Shown one piece after another: positions 20,676-32,196 of a DNA stretch of 37,478 bases. Numbering within the stretch: position 1 is the first letter of the stretch; each line of letters begins with the position of its first letter. Under the pieces are notes generated by a model. That model was not told the origin of the DNA and did not search any database. It saw only the letters and a program-made list of their open reading frames with translations. A program made the translations under genes and the position numbers. Origin of the DNA: Catenaria anguillulae PL171 (lineage: Eukaryota; Blastocladiomycota; Blastocladiomycetes; Blastocladiales; Catenariaceae); contig MCFL01000226.1 in assembly GCA_002102555.1 (NCBI GenBank), positions 1 to 37,478 on the forward strand, in the 5' to 3' direction.

Positions 20676-21186
20676 TTGTTGGAATGGTCGTTGCCACCTC
20701 GTGCGAGCATCTTGTCGTTTTTTTTTTTTTTTTTTTTTTTGCTTCACTTTTGTCTGTTCCCCGTCAACAGCCTATGTATACCTTTCTGTGTTGGCTGGCT
20801 TTCCGATGCAAATTCGTCGAGAAACTCGTCTGTGATCCAATAATTTGAGTTCTCGGGCTGCCTACGAAGAATCATGTGGCACCAACTCTCTACCGTCAGG
20901 TGCTTTCAATCTCCGCCAAAAGTCAATTCGATCAGATGTACGAAGCAAGCACCACCTCGTCACACTGTGTTCAAGTGACCACTTCGAGTGTACGAGGTGT
21001 GTTGATAAGTAATGTGATGGCGGCCGAATGCGCTGTGTTATCCACATGGTGCAGCTACGGTAATGATTGTAGTCGGAACTTGAAACTGAAGAGGTGCCGT
21101 TAAAATGCCACAATACATAACTCTCATGTAACTCATGATAATCCGCTGATCTAGACTCCTTCAGCTGCACCGTAAACGCATGCAGG
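20676..21186. other. Convergent intergenic spacer with a poly-T tract
   Basis: It lies between the 3' ends of the CBS gene and the receptor gene. A run of about 22 T at 20719-20740 lies about 40 bp after the CBS stop. No gene is seen. Confidence 0.5.
20719..20740 (+). repeat. Poly-T homopolymer
   Basis: About 22 consecutive T in the 3' flank of the CBS gene. The length is uncertain, given the homopolymer errors elsewhere in the window. Confidence 0.7.
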
Positions 21187-24100
21187 CTACGCTTTGCCTA
21201 CCGACATGGACCCAGCTACCGTTCCTTTGCCACTCGACTTTTGCGACGCGCTTGCCCTCGTACTCGTGGCGGAGGTCGTCGCCAACTGCTGGACCCAAAC
21301 CGCACGCTCCTCGTCGTTTGAAAACTGTATTGTCCACGACTTTCCCTTGACCGACACTTCAACGCAATGCGGCAACCCGCGTGGGTCTGCTTCGTACTGG
21401 ATCAGCGACAGCCTCACCACGTTGCCGAGCTCGGGCTTGCTGGTTGTGGGAATCATGGACAACAGGCCCTCGTTGGTGAAGAGCGTGACCGAGCTCGAGA
21501 TCCATGTCGAGAAGAGCGATCCGTGGTTCTTTTTCACGGCATAAACGCCAGAGAGCACACCGTTTGCGGATTTTTGAACCTGCTGCTGTTGGCCCACATT
21601 AGGAAGCGTATTGCCGCTGGCATTGGCCAGTAACCCAGCTGTTGTGCGAGGTGTCGGTGCTCCACCCATTTGCGAAACGATCATGGTTCCAAGTTCGCCG
21701 GGAGAAGTCTTTGCAGCTGTGCTTTGCATGGGTGCTCCCGCTGAGGAAGGAGATGACTTTTGCTCCGCAAAGACGACAATGGCAATGCGACCGACGAGGG
21801 AGCCAAATGCAAAGAGCGTGGCATAGAGAATGGCGACTTGCTTGATAACAGTCGCGGCAAGTGCGGACGCGCTGAAGTCAAACAGGGCAAAGACGGCCAC
21901 AACAACACCCGTCAGCAAGGTGTTTTGCGATGTAAAGAAGAGCCATTTGGTCTCGCAAAAGTTGGTGGCAATGTTCCTTGTCTTTTGCGACAGGAAGAAG
22001 AGAAAAAAAAGTGAGCTGGTGACCCGTCGGGTTTACTCGGGTGAAGTGAAGTGGTACGTACCAAGTATGCGAGCACCATTAATGCCAACAACAGAACACC
22101 GTTGTATGCAATCGTGACGCCGCTCATGGCCTGGTCAAATAAGGCGCTTGTACTCGTGCAGCGGTAATAGAAATACGTCCGACCGGAGACCATGACTGGG
22201 TTTTGCGCGTCTACGGCTGCCCACACAATCAGAATGATGGCCTGGCCCAACAAGACGGCCGCCAAACCCATGAACATGGCCTTGTTGCCCAAATTGCCAG
22301 CACTAATCACCTTGTTGTCAAAGATTTTGTGCATCTGCCAGCAGCCATAGGGGTTTAGTGTTCATGTCGCAAAAGGTGAGTTGAGAAGCGACGGGTAAAG
22401 AACAGTAACGGACTCGATACGCCTTTGCTGCGCTGCTGGCCAGCACCAGCTCCAATCCCAACACAAACGTCCACAAGCTTGCCTGGCACGACCCCACCGT
22501 TGGCTCATTCCCAAGCGCAACCACGTTGCTCACCAACACCAACACACACCCGAGGCAAATGACTGTCAAGAACGGGAAACTGAGCCGTTTCACAGATGGG
22601 ATATGTCGCGCCTTGAACAAATATGCCCAAGTCGCAACCACGATGACGATCGATGCAATGTTTCCGAACCCGAGGCCAATACCCGCGGGCGAATCCCAGG
22701 ACGGAACAAGTGCACGCTTGAGCGGTTGGTCAGGCGGGACGGTCGAGTCGCCCGAAAAGAATCGGATGCGCGACGACGTGGCTTGAATAGTGAGGTTTGG
22801 GAAGACGTCAAACACGGGCGTAGAGACGTTTTGGTACCAGTTGAGCACTTGGAAGTACCTGTAAGAGCCAGTGACAGAGGCAGTTGGTGAGTGTTTCCTT
22901 TTCGCAGTGTGGCAATATGTCAGAACGTACGCCTTGCGGTTCCCGACCGAGTCAAACTCGACTGGCCCACTGAGGCCTTCAAAAGATTGCAAAAAGTAAC
23001 GAGATAGGCTCGGGAAGTAGCTGCGGCTCAACACACTTGCAGCGCTTGTATCGCTTGCGATCTGTTACACCGAGTGCAGTGACATGCTCGGGACCTTGGT
23101 GAGCCCAACCTCAAGGGCCTCGTACTTAGAAAACGGTAGTAGACGAACCCGCAAGATACCCCTCGCAACTGCCAAAACACAATCCATGAGCAACAAAGTC
23201 GACGGCGGAATAGATTCTCCTGGGTTCGCCTGATTGAAGCGAGCAATCGATTGCTCAGCCAATGCACCTCCCCCTCTTTCCCTCGGTGTAACAAAGAGCA
23301 TCCCATCCACGAGTGAAGAGTCGGTCGCGTTCAGTGCCAGACCCGTCCAGAAGCCAAAAGATTCGGGGGCAACCCATACAAACTCGTTGGAAATCATGCC
23401 CTTTGCCCGCGCTTGCCTCAGCAGCGGGACTGTCGTTGTGGCCACGCCGGCAAGCAGGATGATTTGCGAGCCAGAGTTGAGGACAGAGTCGAGGATAAGC
23501 GAGTAGTCTGCTTGTCCAGGCTGATAGATTTGGTTGGTGGCAATGGTTAGATTGAGTGAGCGGGCCATCGGGAAGAATGTGCCAGTCACAGATGTGCCCT
23601 AGTACACAGAGTCGACATAATATGAAAGACGTAAGCCCTTGGACCGGAATGATTGTGGAATGGGTAGCCGGTCGAACGACTCACATAAGCGTCGCTACTA
23701 CTAATCACCGCAATCGTACGCCAGCCCATGTGCCGCACAAACAGCGCGAGGATTGAGCCTTGGGCGCCATCGTCGGGACATGTCCGAAACAAGTACGGGA
23801 ACTGGGTCTGTAGAAAAGTGAAGCAAAAGACTCGAAGTCAACACAGGTGTTTGTGGTAAGTAGTCCTGTTTCATTCATTGAAATTGTCAAACGTTCCTTG
23901 TCCGACAGCTGGGTTGACGTTGCCGTAGCAGAGCAAAACCATGTGTACGTCTTGGCACCTGCCAGTGCTTGGGGCACTGTTGTCGCACTCGACGAGTCAC
24001 CAATCACGGCCACGATATTGTGCTGCTCAATGGCATTCAGCAAGGCAATTGTTGCATTTCGTGTGGTGGCATTTGTGGGCGTATACACCAGATTGAAGGA

Positions 24101-24427
24101 ATGCTGTCGCTGAGGATCAATGTCCGCGAGCAACGCCGCCGCGTTTGCCTGTACAAACTTGACTTGGTTTCCGGCGATGCGGGCAACGGACGGCGTGAGG
24201 AAGGGCAGATTGACGGAGATCTAGATCAGAAGGTAGAACGGGAGGATAAATGAGTTGCACACGGTTCAAGTCGAGTTTGCCGAACAGACATAGTGCGAAA
24301 TTTGCGCGATGGATGGAATGGGGTAGTGACACCGGATATGCTGGGAACGCACATTGAACACTGCCGCTGCGGCGTGCAAGGTGCAAGCGAGCAGCAGGAC
24401 GCATATTCCGAGGAGCTGCTGCTGCAT
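21187..24427 (-). CDS. Class C (GABA-B/mGluR-like) G-protein-coupled receptor with C-terminal PH-like domain
   Basis: Eight exons (24427-24353, 24220-23893, 23807-23685, 23598-23149, 23061-22931, 22858-22414, 22334-22062, 21981-21187) give about 872 residues. Order: signal peptide MQQQLLGICVLLLACTLHAA; a Venus-flytrap domain (ISVNLPFLTPSVARIAG, IVAVIGDSSSATTVPQALAG, MGWRTIAVISSSDAY, GLSGPVEFDSVGNRKAYF); seven transmembrane helices, with KAYRMHKIFDNK after TM3, AYLTRNIATNFCETKW after TM5 and FAFGSLVGRIAIVVF at TM7; then a Gln/Ser-rich linker and a PH-like domain (21558-21274) with KKNHGSLFSTW, KPELGNVVRL and a closing helix ERAVWVQQL. It would sense an extracellular small ligand and signal through G proteins. 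The donor near 23892 is one base out of phase, probably an error. Several NxT/S sites support glycosylation. Confidence 0.88.
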
Positions 24428-24804
24428 GATGCGTTGGCCGGATTGCTGTGAGACGACAAATTGAATACAGAATGAATGACCACTTGGAATCGAGCAAAAC
24501 CAAGCGAAAGGGGCCAAAACGGTAAGAGAGGTATCTGGCAGTTTTTGTTGAGAGCCAACCAAGGAGGGTGCAACCAGCTAACGAGTGTGGGAAACGGTTC
24601 TCGATGCGCGTCTGGAACTGTTGCTTGACCGTGTAATGCCAATTCAATGTTCGCAGTGCTCGTGCCGTTGCACAACGATTGATGAATTTGCGTTGCACAC
24701 ATCTCCAAATTAAGGCATACAAACATCAAGATTTCCAAAGCCTCCACAGAAAGTGAAGGGGCATTCGCGGCTTGATGAGACCCTTGTGTGACAAACAACA
24801 AAAA

Positions 24805-26256
24805 CTATTCTGCAGCTTTTGGCGGAGACCGACGCATCGAAACAGACTTTTTCGCTGAGGTGAACGATAGCCTCTGTACCCAAGCCTGACGTTGCTGCTC
24901 ATTCGAAAACTGAATCAGCCATGCCCTGCCCTTGATCGACACTTGGATGCAGTTTTCGGGAGCTGCGCGCGGATCCTCGTCATAATGCATGTGAAGTAGT
25001 CGAATGACACGGCCAAGCTCAGGTTTGGTGATGGTGGGAACAATGACGAGGAGGCCGTCGTGCGCGTACAGACTCACATTACATGTTGACCAAGAGGCAA
25101 AGAGTGATCCGTGGTTCTTTTTGACGGGAAATGTGCCTGTCAAGATGGCGATTGCGGGAGTATACGGCGGAACTTGGGCGTCCAGATCATGCTCGAGAGG
25201 AAGGACAGGAGGAACTTGCTCATTGGCAACGTCAACGCCATCCACAATGCGTTGGTCATGCTGCTGATTCGGAGGAGTAGGAGCGATCATGGTTCGTGAA
25301 AAGTGGAGGATTGCATTCTACAGGTCGAGTTCAATTGATGGCATGTGGAAGGGCAGCTTCCATACAGTCAGCTGGACGTTGGTCCAGAAAGTTGGATGGA
25401 TACTCGAACGCACGATCCATGCGCCGACGACAAATGCGACCAAGAAACGCTCGTCATTACAACCAGCCCAAGACCCACCTGCGCCATCAAGAACGAACGT
25501 TGAAGGACGGAACCACACCAAGAAAAAAACAACCTGGCTTACAGCGAGTATGGAGATGTCCAGAATCGTCGAGAGGTAAGTGCAAATGCGCTTCTTGAGC
25601 ATTTGGCCGTCATTTAGCTTCCACATCTGCAGGAACATTGACGCGAGACAACAAGTGAGCGCGATATCATACACCCTCCGGCTGAGGAAGAAAAGAGAGC
25701 GAGGACGCGATTAAAGAGATACCCGAGTCAAGAGCAGAAAAGACAATCCGGATGCCGCCAAACCGACTTCAAGGAACCAGCTTTGTGCTAGTGCGCCGTA
25801 TTCCGCCCTGATCAATGCTGACACGGCGCCCAACAGCACTCCGCACCCAGCAGAAAGGACTGAACACACGGCCATCGACACCCCTTGCCGCCATCTGAAC
25901 TCATTGTTGAGCAAAGATTGGCCCAAAATCTGGACCGATGTCAACGCGAGGATAACAACGGCGAGCCGATGCGTGTCGGCGAGCTGCCAGCCAGGCGGCC
26001 GGCTTGACGCCTCACTGAGAGCGAGCGCCTTGGAACTGTCAATGTCTGTGCACTCTTCGTGCGAAAACGAAACGGGTGGATTCCAAGTCTGTGAGGCAAA
26101 TGAGTCGGATCTCAAGTTCGACAACGGCCACAAAGTCGCGTCAACACGTACACTGTTGGCCACGATATCGCCTGCCAGCAACAGGCAGATGAAAATGGAG
26201 ACGCAAACTCGGTGAGATTGGCTGATTGGGAGGTACATTATAGCGGGCGACGACAT
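24805..26256 (-). CDS. Multi-pass membrane protein with the same C-terminal PH-like domain; flytrap-less receptor paralogue
   Basis: Suggested exons are 26256-25723, 25681-25366 and 25317-24805. The introns would be only 41 and 48 bp, and one junction is a base out of phase. A hydrophobic leader (VCVSIFICLLLAGDIVA) is followed by about 70 extracellular residues and hydrophobic helices (LAVVILALTSVQILGQSLL; GVSMAVCSVLSAGCGVLLGA; WFLEVGLAASGLSFLLLTR; STILDISILAVSQVVFFLVW; FLVAFVVGAWIV). The PH-like domain (25149-24856) shares about 46 of 85 positions with that of the neighbouring receptor, including VKKNHGSLF, TKPELG and IQFSN. The gene lies just upstream of that receptor on the same strand, so it looks like a tandem copy that lost the ligand-binding domain. 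I count five or six helices, so the core may be incomplete. Confidence 0.68.
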
Positions 26257-26538
26257 CGAGGATACAATCGGACGACAGCGAGAGAACAAAGACCATGAAA
26301 GAGCGGGGAGAGGGGGAGGATCTCTCCACCGTTGGGGCAGCAGTTCCTTGGTTGCCGATCTTTTTACAAAGGGCTGTCCAACTCTGTTAGGCATTGCAAC
26401 AGACGGACGCTGCGCATAGCTTGAGCATATCTTGTCCAGTTGGAGTGGTTCGTTGGTGAGGTTGGTGAGAACATGGATTGACGCGTTCTTCCGAGCTTTT
26501 GCTCAACATCATCGAAGCCACACTCGTCCATATTGAAA

Positions 26539-27994
26539 ATGTCTGCAACTTCAAGCAATCGCATGCAAAAACTGACCCCAGACGGTGGAATCGTCAAAGT
26601 GGTCCTAGACTCGCCCGACTCGGCGGCCGACCTCTTGGACGATCTGAGCTTGGCCAGCGCGTCAGCCTCCTCGCCAAGCAAGATTGGCCAATCCATCAAG
26701 TGGGCCAAAGGCGTCAATGCAAAGCTACATTACTCGGTGTGCACGGCTCCCTTCCGCCCATTGGTTGAACAGAAATCCTCAAAGCAGTTGTCTGCGTCTA
26801 AATGCGGCCATTCACACGCTCACAAGCATAACAAGCATCACAAGCACAGTAAGAACTGCAAGCACGATCACCAAGACAACTCAAACGCAGCTGCGACAAC
26901 GTCTGTGGAAGAAAATGCGATTAACGCACCAGCAACTACTGGACCGGTTTTTGCCTCTCCATCGGGTGTGCAATTCCAATTCGACCCCTCGGCACGTCAC
27001 ATTTTGGCCGATACACGTCGAGACGATGGGCAAGATCAGCTGTTTGAACTTCGGATCGGTCGCAACTTTTCGTTTGCGGCGCTTGAAACGGCAGTCAAGT
27101 CTATGAAAGTTGGCGAGACGGCTAAGTTCCTGATCGCACCGGAATACTCGACGGTCCGCTCCGCTCCCATCCATTCTACTAAAGCCGCCCTGACACCCCT
27201 CACTCGTGTAGGGATTTATTCAACTCGAATCCACTCTACGCAGGCACCGCGCAACACTCCACGCGCAACGCCAAGGGCTTGCACCCCCACCCACTTGCTG
27301 TATGGGTCTCGCCTCTGACTCCGATGCGCACGCCGACCTGTATGCGTCGGCCGACGTGCCGCTTGAGCTGCAAGTCACTCTGTACGACGTGCAAATGCCC
27401 GACGAGTATGTGCCCGAGGCGTGGGAAATGAGTGCTATCGACAAGGCAAACAAGGTGCCTGAGCTCAAGGCGCAAGCAACCTGCGAGTTTCAGCAGGGCC
27501 ACGTCAAGCAGGCGAGGGAGGCGTATGCGCGGGCATTAGAGTATTTGGAAAGTGTACAATTGGAGCTGGCCAGGCAAAAGAGGGAGGAGCATGCGTATGT
27601 ACCCGGGACACAGGTGCCGCCGGGGGTGAAGCGGGTGGAGGCTGTGAGTCCCGAGTGGGTGGACGAGATGGTGTTGGCGTTGAGGCTCAACATTGCGTTG
27701 TGTTCGCTCAAGATGAACGAGTATGACAAGTGTGTGGCGCAATGCTCGGCGGTGTTAGAGGCGAATCCAGAGTGTGTCAAGGCGCGGTTCCGGCGTGGTT
27801 TGGCGCATTTGAGGAGGGGCAGGGATTTGGAGTTGGCGCAGAGGGATTTGCTGGCGTGCACTGCGCCGGGGGTCAAGGGTGGGTTAGCGAAAGAGGACGC
27901 CGCGTGGGCAGCGGCATGGAAGGAGTTGGAGGCCAAGCGAAAGCTTGCAAATGAGAAGGAGAAGGGAATGTGGAGGGGCATGTTTGCGACGTAA
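26539..27994 (+). CDS. AIP: AIP/XAP2-like FKBP-TPR immunophilin with a His-rich insert
   Basis: Exons 26539-27153 and 27212-27994, joined by a 58-bp GTCCGC...TGTAG intron, give about 465 residues. The FKBP-type part holds MQKLTPDGGIVKVVLDSP, then HILADTRRDD, LFELRIGRNFSFAALETAV and MKVGETAKFLIAPE. The post-splice HAQRQGLAPPPTCCMGLAS and LELQVTLYDVQMPDEY match AIP around its CCG segment. The TPR region (KAQATCEFQQGHVKQAREAY, LRLNIALCSLKMNEYDKCVA, NPECVKARFRRGLAHL) and the end EKGMWRGMFAT match the AIP C-terminus. As an Hsp90 co-chaperone it would help mature client proteins. The FKBP part looks catalytically poor, as in AIP. A His/Lys/Cys-rich insert (about 26800-26880, GHSHAHKHNKHHKHSKNC) is not part of the usual family. 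Confidence 0.85.
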
Positions 27995-28076
27995 CGTGAG
28001 TGTATTTGCGTCAAAATGAAGTGAGAACGAGTCAAATTGACAAACATTGCAAACAATGGATCAAGCGCCTGACAGT

Positions 28077-29295
28077 TTAATCATCGTCGCTCATGAGCTC
28101 GGCCAACTCTGCCTCTTCCTCTGCCGTCAACTCGGCCTTGGGCGCTTGTTGAACCTCGTCCTCGTCGAGTTTTATTTCCACCTTGAACTCGACCTTGGGA
28201 TCGAGCACTTCTTGCAGCTTCCATGAACGCAATGTCCCATCGAGCGAACACGAGTAGAGTGTGTCACCGACAATGCAAAGCGCCGTGACAGTGTCAAAGT
28301 GGCCGTCAATTACCTTGATGAGTTTCTCCGCCTGAATGGGGTAAAGAGGAGTTGAATGGGATGAGCACGCATGCATCCACGACTTGTGAGTGAAAAAAAA
28401 AAGAAGCTTGGCGTACCGCAACATCCATACACGAATACCCTCATCTCGACTGCCAGTAAACACCACCCCGCCACCATAGGGCAGCACGGCCGTGACATAA
28501 TCGGCATGTTCCAACTTCATCTCCTCCTTTTCCTTGCCCGGCACAATCGTCCACCGCTTTGACCTCATGATCCGCACTCGCCGACCACAGCGCGTCGTCC
28601 TCTGCATCCAACCAAAGCGCATACACACTGGTATGATGTCCTGTCACCTGCGTGCTCACCTCAGTGCACGTCTCCAAGTCCCATTTGCGGATCGATCCTT
28701 CCGACCCGCCGCTCCACAGGTACTTTGCATCTGGTGAGAATGCCAAGTCCTCAATGCCACGCGTGTGGCCCAAAAGCGTGCGTGAAGAGCCAGTGGCAAG
28801 GTCAAGGATTCGGATCGACTTGTCGGAAGAACCCGATGCCAGGTGTGTGCGCATGGGCGACAAGGTCAAGGACTTTACAAAGTCGCGGTGCAGCGCGTAT
28901 GTCGCAAGGCACTCGCGCGTGGCGAGCGACCATTTCTTGATCGACTTGTCCCACGAGCCCGTGAAGATGAAAGTGTCGTTGGCTGCCGAGTCGTGCATGT
29001 ACACGGCCGAAGTGACGGGTCCCGTGTGGCCCTTGAATGTGGCAATGGATTTGCCCGATTCGGCATCGACAATGCGGATCATGTGGCCGGCGTCGGTGAT
29101 GAGGAGCAGCGGGGATCCTGGCGTGGAGCCATTGGCGAGGAGTGGCGAGGCAAAGGGCTGCGCGGAGAGGATCTTGGAGGGAAGTTGGCGAGGGTTGCCG
29201 AGCGTGTTGGCTTGTTTGAGCTGGCGGCGCTTGGCCGTGAGCAGAGAGGCATCCGACTGGAAAAAGTCTTGCGCTTCGGAGGAAATGTTGACCAT
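28077..29295 (-). CDS. Seven-bladed WD40-repeat protein
   Basis: ATG 29295 (MVNISSEAQDFFQSDASLL). Exons are 29295-28417 and 28331-28077, with an 85-bp GTACGC intron. Blades are readable as FKGHTGPVTSAVY, HRDFVKSLTLSP, LGHTRGIEDLAFSP, TGHHTSVYALWLD, LEHADYVTAVLPY and IDGHFDTVTALCI, plus an N-terminal ITDAGHMIRIVDAESGK strand set. The protein ends in an acidic tail (LTAEEEAELAELMSDDD). It would be a scaffold for protein complexes, and I cannot name the pathway. Two single-base shifts interrupt the frame: an extra A in the AAA run on the coding strand at 28558-28560 (EVKRWTIV expected) and one base at the donor near 28416. Both are typical homopolymer errors, so I treat the gene as intact. Confidence 0.82.
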
Positions 29296-29863
29296 GATGT
29301 TTTTACACTGACTTCGGGTGATTTCACAGAGTGGTTTCAGTGACAAATTTCATTGAATGCGTATGGAATGCATATTTATTCAATCAAAGTTGCATACAAT
29401 ATGAAACTGTCAAGTTCGTGACTGTAGACGATTGCCCACCGATGTTGATCGGCAGCGTTGACGAGCGGCATCGGCCATGGCATCTGGAGAGAGACATGGG
29501 TGGCGCGCCGAGTATACTGTAAGTCTATCTGTCGACGAAGGCAACCGAGCCAGCTCAGCATGAGATGGACCTGAAGGGACACAGTTGCCCAGCGGCGAGC
29601 GGAACGTGTCCATGACCTGTGGGTGATGGTGATGGTGAGGACTCTTTTCACAGCGCCTCTCAGATGTGTCAACGTTCTTTAGGGGCGCGCGCGAGACAGC
29701 CGACATATCCGAAATGGCCACTGCAGCTGCGCATGCATGCCCATTCATCGGGCAAGGCTAAAGCTCAGATCCTCGCCAATGAATGTACATATATAAACCG
29801 TGGGCATTTCCCTCGCGGCTCCTTGACTTGTCATCCCATGCACATTTCGACAACGCCAACCAC
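29296..29863. promoter_or_regulatory. Divergent promoter region of the WD40 and acyl-CoA dehydrogenase genes
   Basis: 568 bp between two divergently read genes. A TATA-like ATATATAAA lies near 29789-29797, about 70 bp before the dehydrogenase ATG. No other gene is seen. Confidence 0.45.
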
Positions 29864-31418
29864 ATGAACGCCCTTGCCAATCTGTCGCCTCGTGCGCGCG
29901 AGCTGTATGACAAGCTCGCCGACTTTGTCGAGGCACGTCTGCCTTTCCCCAAGGGTTTGCATGTGTCGGGCCTGTTCTGATTCTAACCCCTCGTACTTAC
30001 TGACCTCCATCAGAACGAATGCATCCCCGCCGAAAAGGAATACGAAGCTGCACTCGGCACGGGCGCCCCAGCGCTGGACCACGCAGCCCGCCATCATGGA
30101 ACATCTGGAAATCGCGCGCAAGGCGTTAGGCCTTTGGAACCTGTTTCTTCCGCGCGAACACGCCGAGGGTGCTGGGCTTACCAACCTCGAATACGCCTGC
30201 CTTGCCGAACTCACTGGCCGGTCGCCGCAAATCGCGCCAGAAGCAACCAACTGCTCTGCGCCTGACACTGGCAATATGGAGCTACTCGCAAAGTACGGGT
30301 CGCCCGAGCAAAAGGAGCGGTGGCTCAAGCCCTTGCTCGACGGGACCATGGGTCGGCGTTTGCCATGACGGAAAAGAACGTGGCCAGTTCGGATGCGTTG
30401 AATATCGAGACCACCATTGAAAGGGTTGGCGACGAGTATGTGGTCAATGGCCACAAGTGGTACATTTCGGGCGCCGGGCATCCGCATTTCGGTGTGTGGA
30501 TTGTGTTGGGCAACAGTCAGTTCCAAGAGGCCAAAGCATCAGCAACATTCCATTGTCATTGTGCCTGTGGGCACGCCGGGGATCGAAATGATTCGTCCTT
30601 GTCACGTTTTCGGATGGTACACACCGCACCACTTCATCTGCTCTCACTCAACGTCGGTTCAGCTGTCTCACTTTTTTTTTTCTCCGATTCCACTTAGGGA
30701 CGACGCCAACCACGGCATTTTGAAGTCAAATTCACCAACGTGCGTGTCCCGCCCACTCTGCCCTGGTGCTGGGCGAAGGCCGTGGATTTGAAGTGATCCA
30801 AGGCGGCTCGGCCCGGGCCGCGTCCACCACTGCTGCCGTTCGCTGGGCATGGCCGAACGTGCCCTGGAGCTCGGATTGTGCGCGTGCGCGACCGCGGTGC
30901 CACATTTGGCCAGCCGCTCGCGTCGCACGGCGTGATTCGCAAGTACTTGGCGGATGCGCGCATGAAGCTGGATCAGCAGGGCTGCTGTGTGTGTACACGG
31001 CAGATGCGATTGATCGGGTCGGCGCAAAGGGCGCGTTGAAGGAGATTGCCATGATTAAAGTGGTGGTGCCGAATGTAGCATGTGAGGTGGTGGATTCAAG
31101 TGCGTTTCTTTTCTTGAGCGAGAAGGTTGGCATATGACATTCTCACTTACGTTTTGTTTTCCTGGAGCAGTGATTCAACTTTTTGGTGCTGCTGGTGTCT
31201 CGCAAGATACCGTGCTGCCCTACTTTTACGCTGGCCTTCGGACCTTGCGCATCGCTGATGGTTACTTTTCAATGCTGTCACTCTCCTCGAAGGTATAAAC
31301 TACTCGCGAAAACCTGTTCTTGTGAGGCCCCGACGAGGTTCACACTCAGCAAATTGGCCGCCTCGAGTTGCGTCGGTATGACGCCCTCAAGCCCAAGCAG
31401 CTTGCCGGCAAGTTGTAA
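29864..31418 (+). CDS. Acyl-CoA dehydrogenase (ACAD10/11 type), frame-broken
   Basis: ATG 29864 ([20 protein letters not shown]). Exons run to about 29945, then 30014-30616, 30698-31099, 31171-31260 and 31327-31418. Family landmarks in order: [177 protein letters not shown], and the end KPKQLAGKL. It oxidises acyl-CoA with FAD. The ACAD10/11 branch handles long-chain substrates. At least six one-base shifts are needed, mostly at short homopolymers (30066-30069, 30350-30352, 30533-30535, 30714-30715). Assembly error or a very young pseudogene could both explain this. Confidence 0.8.
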
Positions 31419-31619
31419 GCCCGCCGGCTCATTGCATGACAAGTCAAGTAAGGTGAACCCGCGCTCGCGTTGTTGAGAGGGTTCACGAGCGTGTGTGTTT
31501 GTTGTGTGGGCTCGGTCCCATTGCTGCTCGCAAATGCCAAGCAAACGGAAGTGTTGGTGTCTTCACATGCTTTATGTACAATCTTGTGCCGCAGCTTATC
31601 ATGTCAACAATTCGTACAA

Positions 31620-32070
31620 TTACCGAGCCGGTAGCTTGCGAATTACGCCCGTCGCTGCATCAACCGTCGAATTTGCGTCTTCAACAAGACTTTGCCGCCC
31701 CGATGTTGGCGCAAGCCGAACCGCGTTTGCCCGCTTCCTGGCCACTGACACTGGCCCATAATCATCCAACACATTCCTCCTTGGGCTCATGCTCGGGAGC
31801 GGAACCAGCACAGCAAGCTCGCCCTCATGATCGTTTGGCCCCCCTGATCTGTCGGTCCGCGTGGATCGTGCGCGTTTGCGCTGCAAACGGACAGAGTGCG
31901 TGTCGTCCATTCCCGTTCCCGTTCTCGTTCCCGGCGGCCCGTCCAGCGGTGGAGATGTTGGAGAGTATGTGTCGATTGGAGCGTGGCCAGGTGGTTGGCT
32001 CGCGTGGCTTTGCGGTTAAGAGGAACGGATTCAGGCGACAGACAGATTCTGATCGGTAGCAGAGTAAGCC
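31620..32070 (-). CDS. Possible small gene, unrecognised
   Basis: A minus-strand frame (from about 31880 to 31620) reads RKRARSTRTDRSGGPNDHEG, then MSPRRNVLDDYGPVSVARKR and DAATGVIRKLPAR before a stop. A candidate first exon starts at ATG 32070 (MAYSATDQNLS), with a GTCGCC donor and a GTTTGCAG acceptor just before RKRAR. The residue use looks protein-like and the basic patch could be a nuclear signal, but there is no known domain. It may be chance, or the 3' part of the HLH-like gene next to it. Confidence 0.25.
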
Positions 32071-32196
32071 ATGGCTCCGAGTCGTGGGGTTGGGAAGAGA
32101 TGGGATATGCGGGCGAGACAACTTGGAGGGCTGTGTGAACAGAGATTCACAACAGACACATGCAATTTGATAGGATCTTGAGAGTGAGACCTGTAT

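Noticed and set aside
31493-32059. Plus-strand frame with scattered Cys/Arg resembling a Zn2Cys6 cluster
   Set aside because: The cysteine spacing does not fit, and the opposite strand looks more protein-like.
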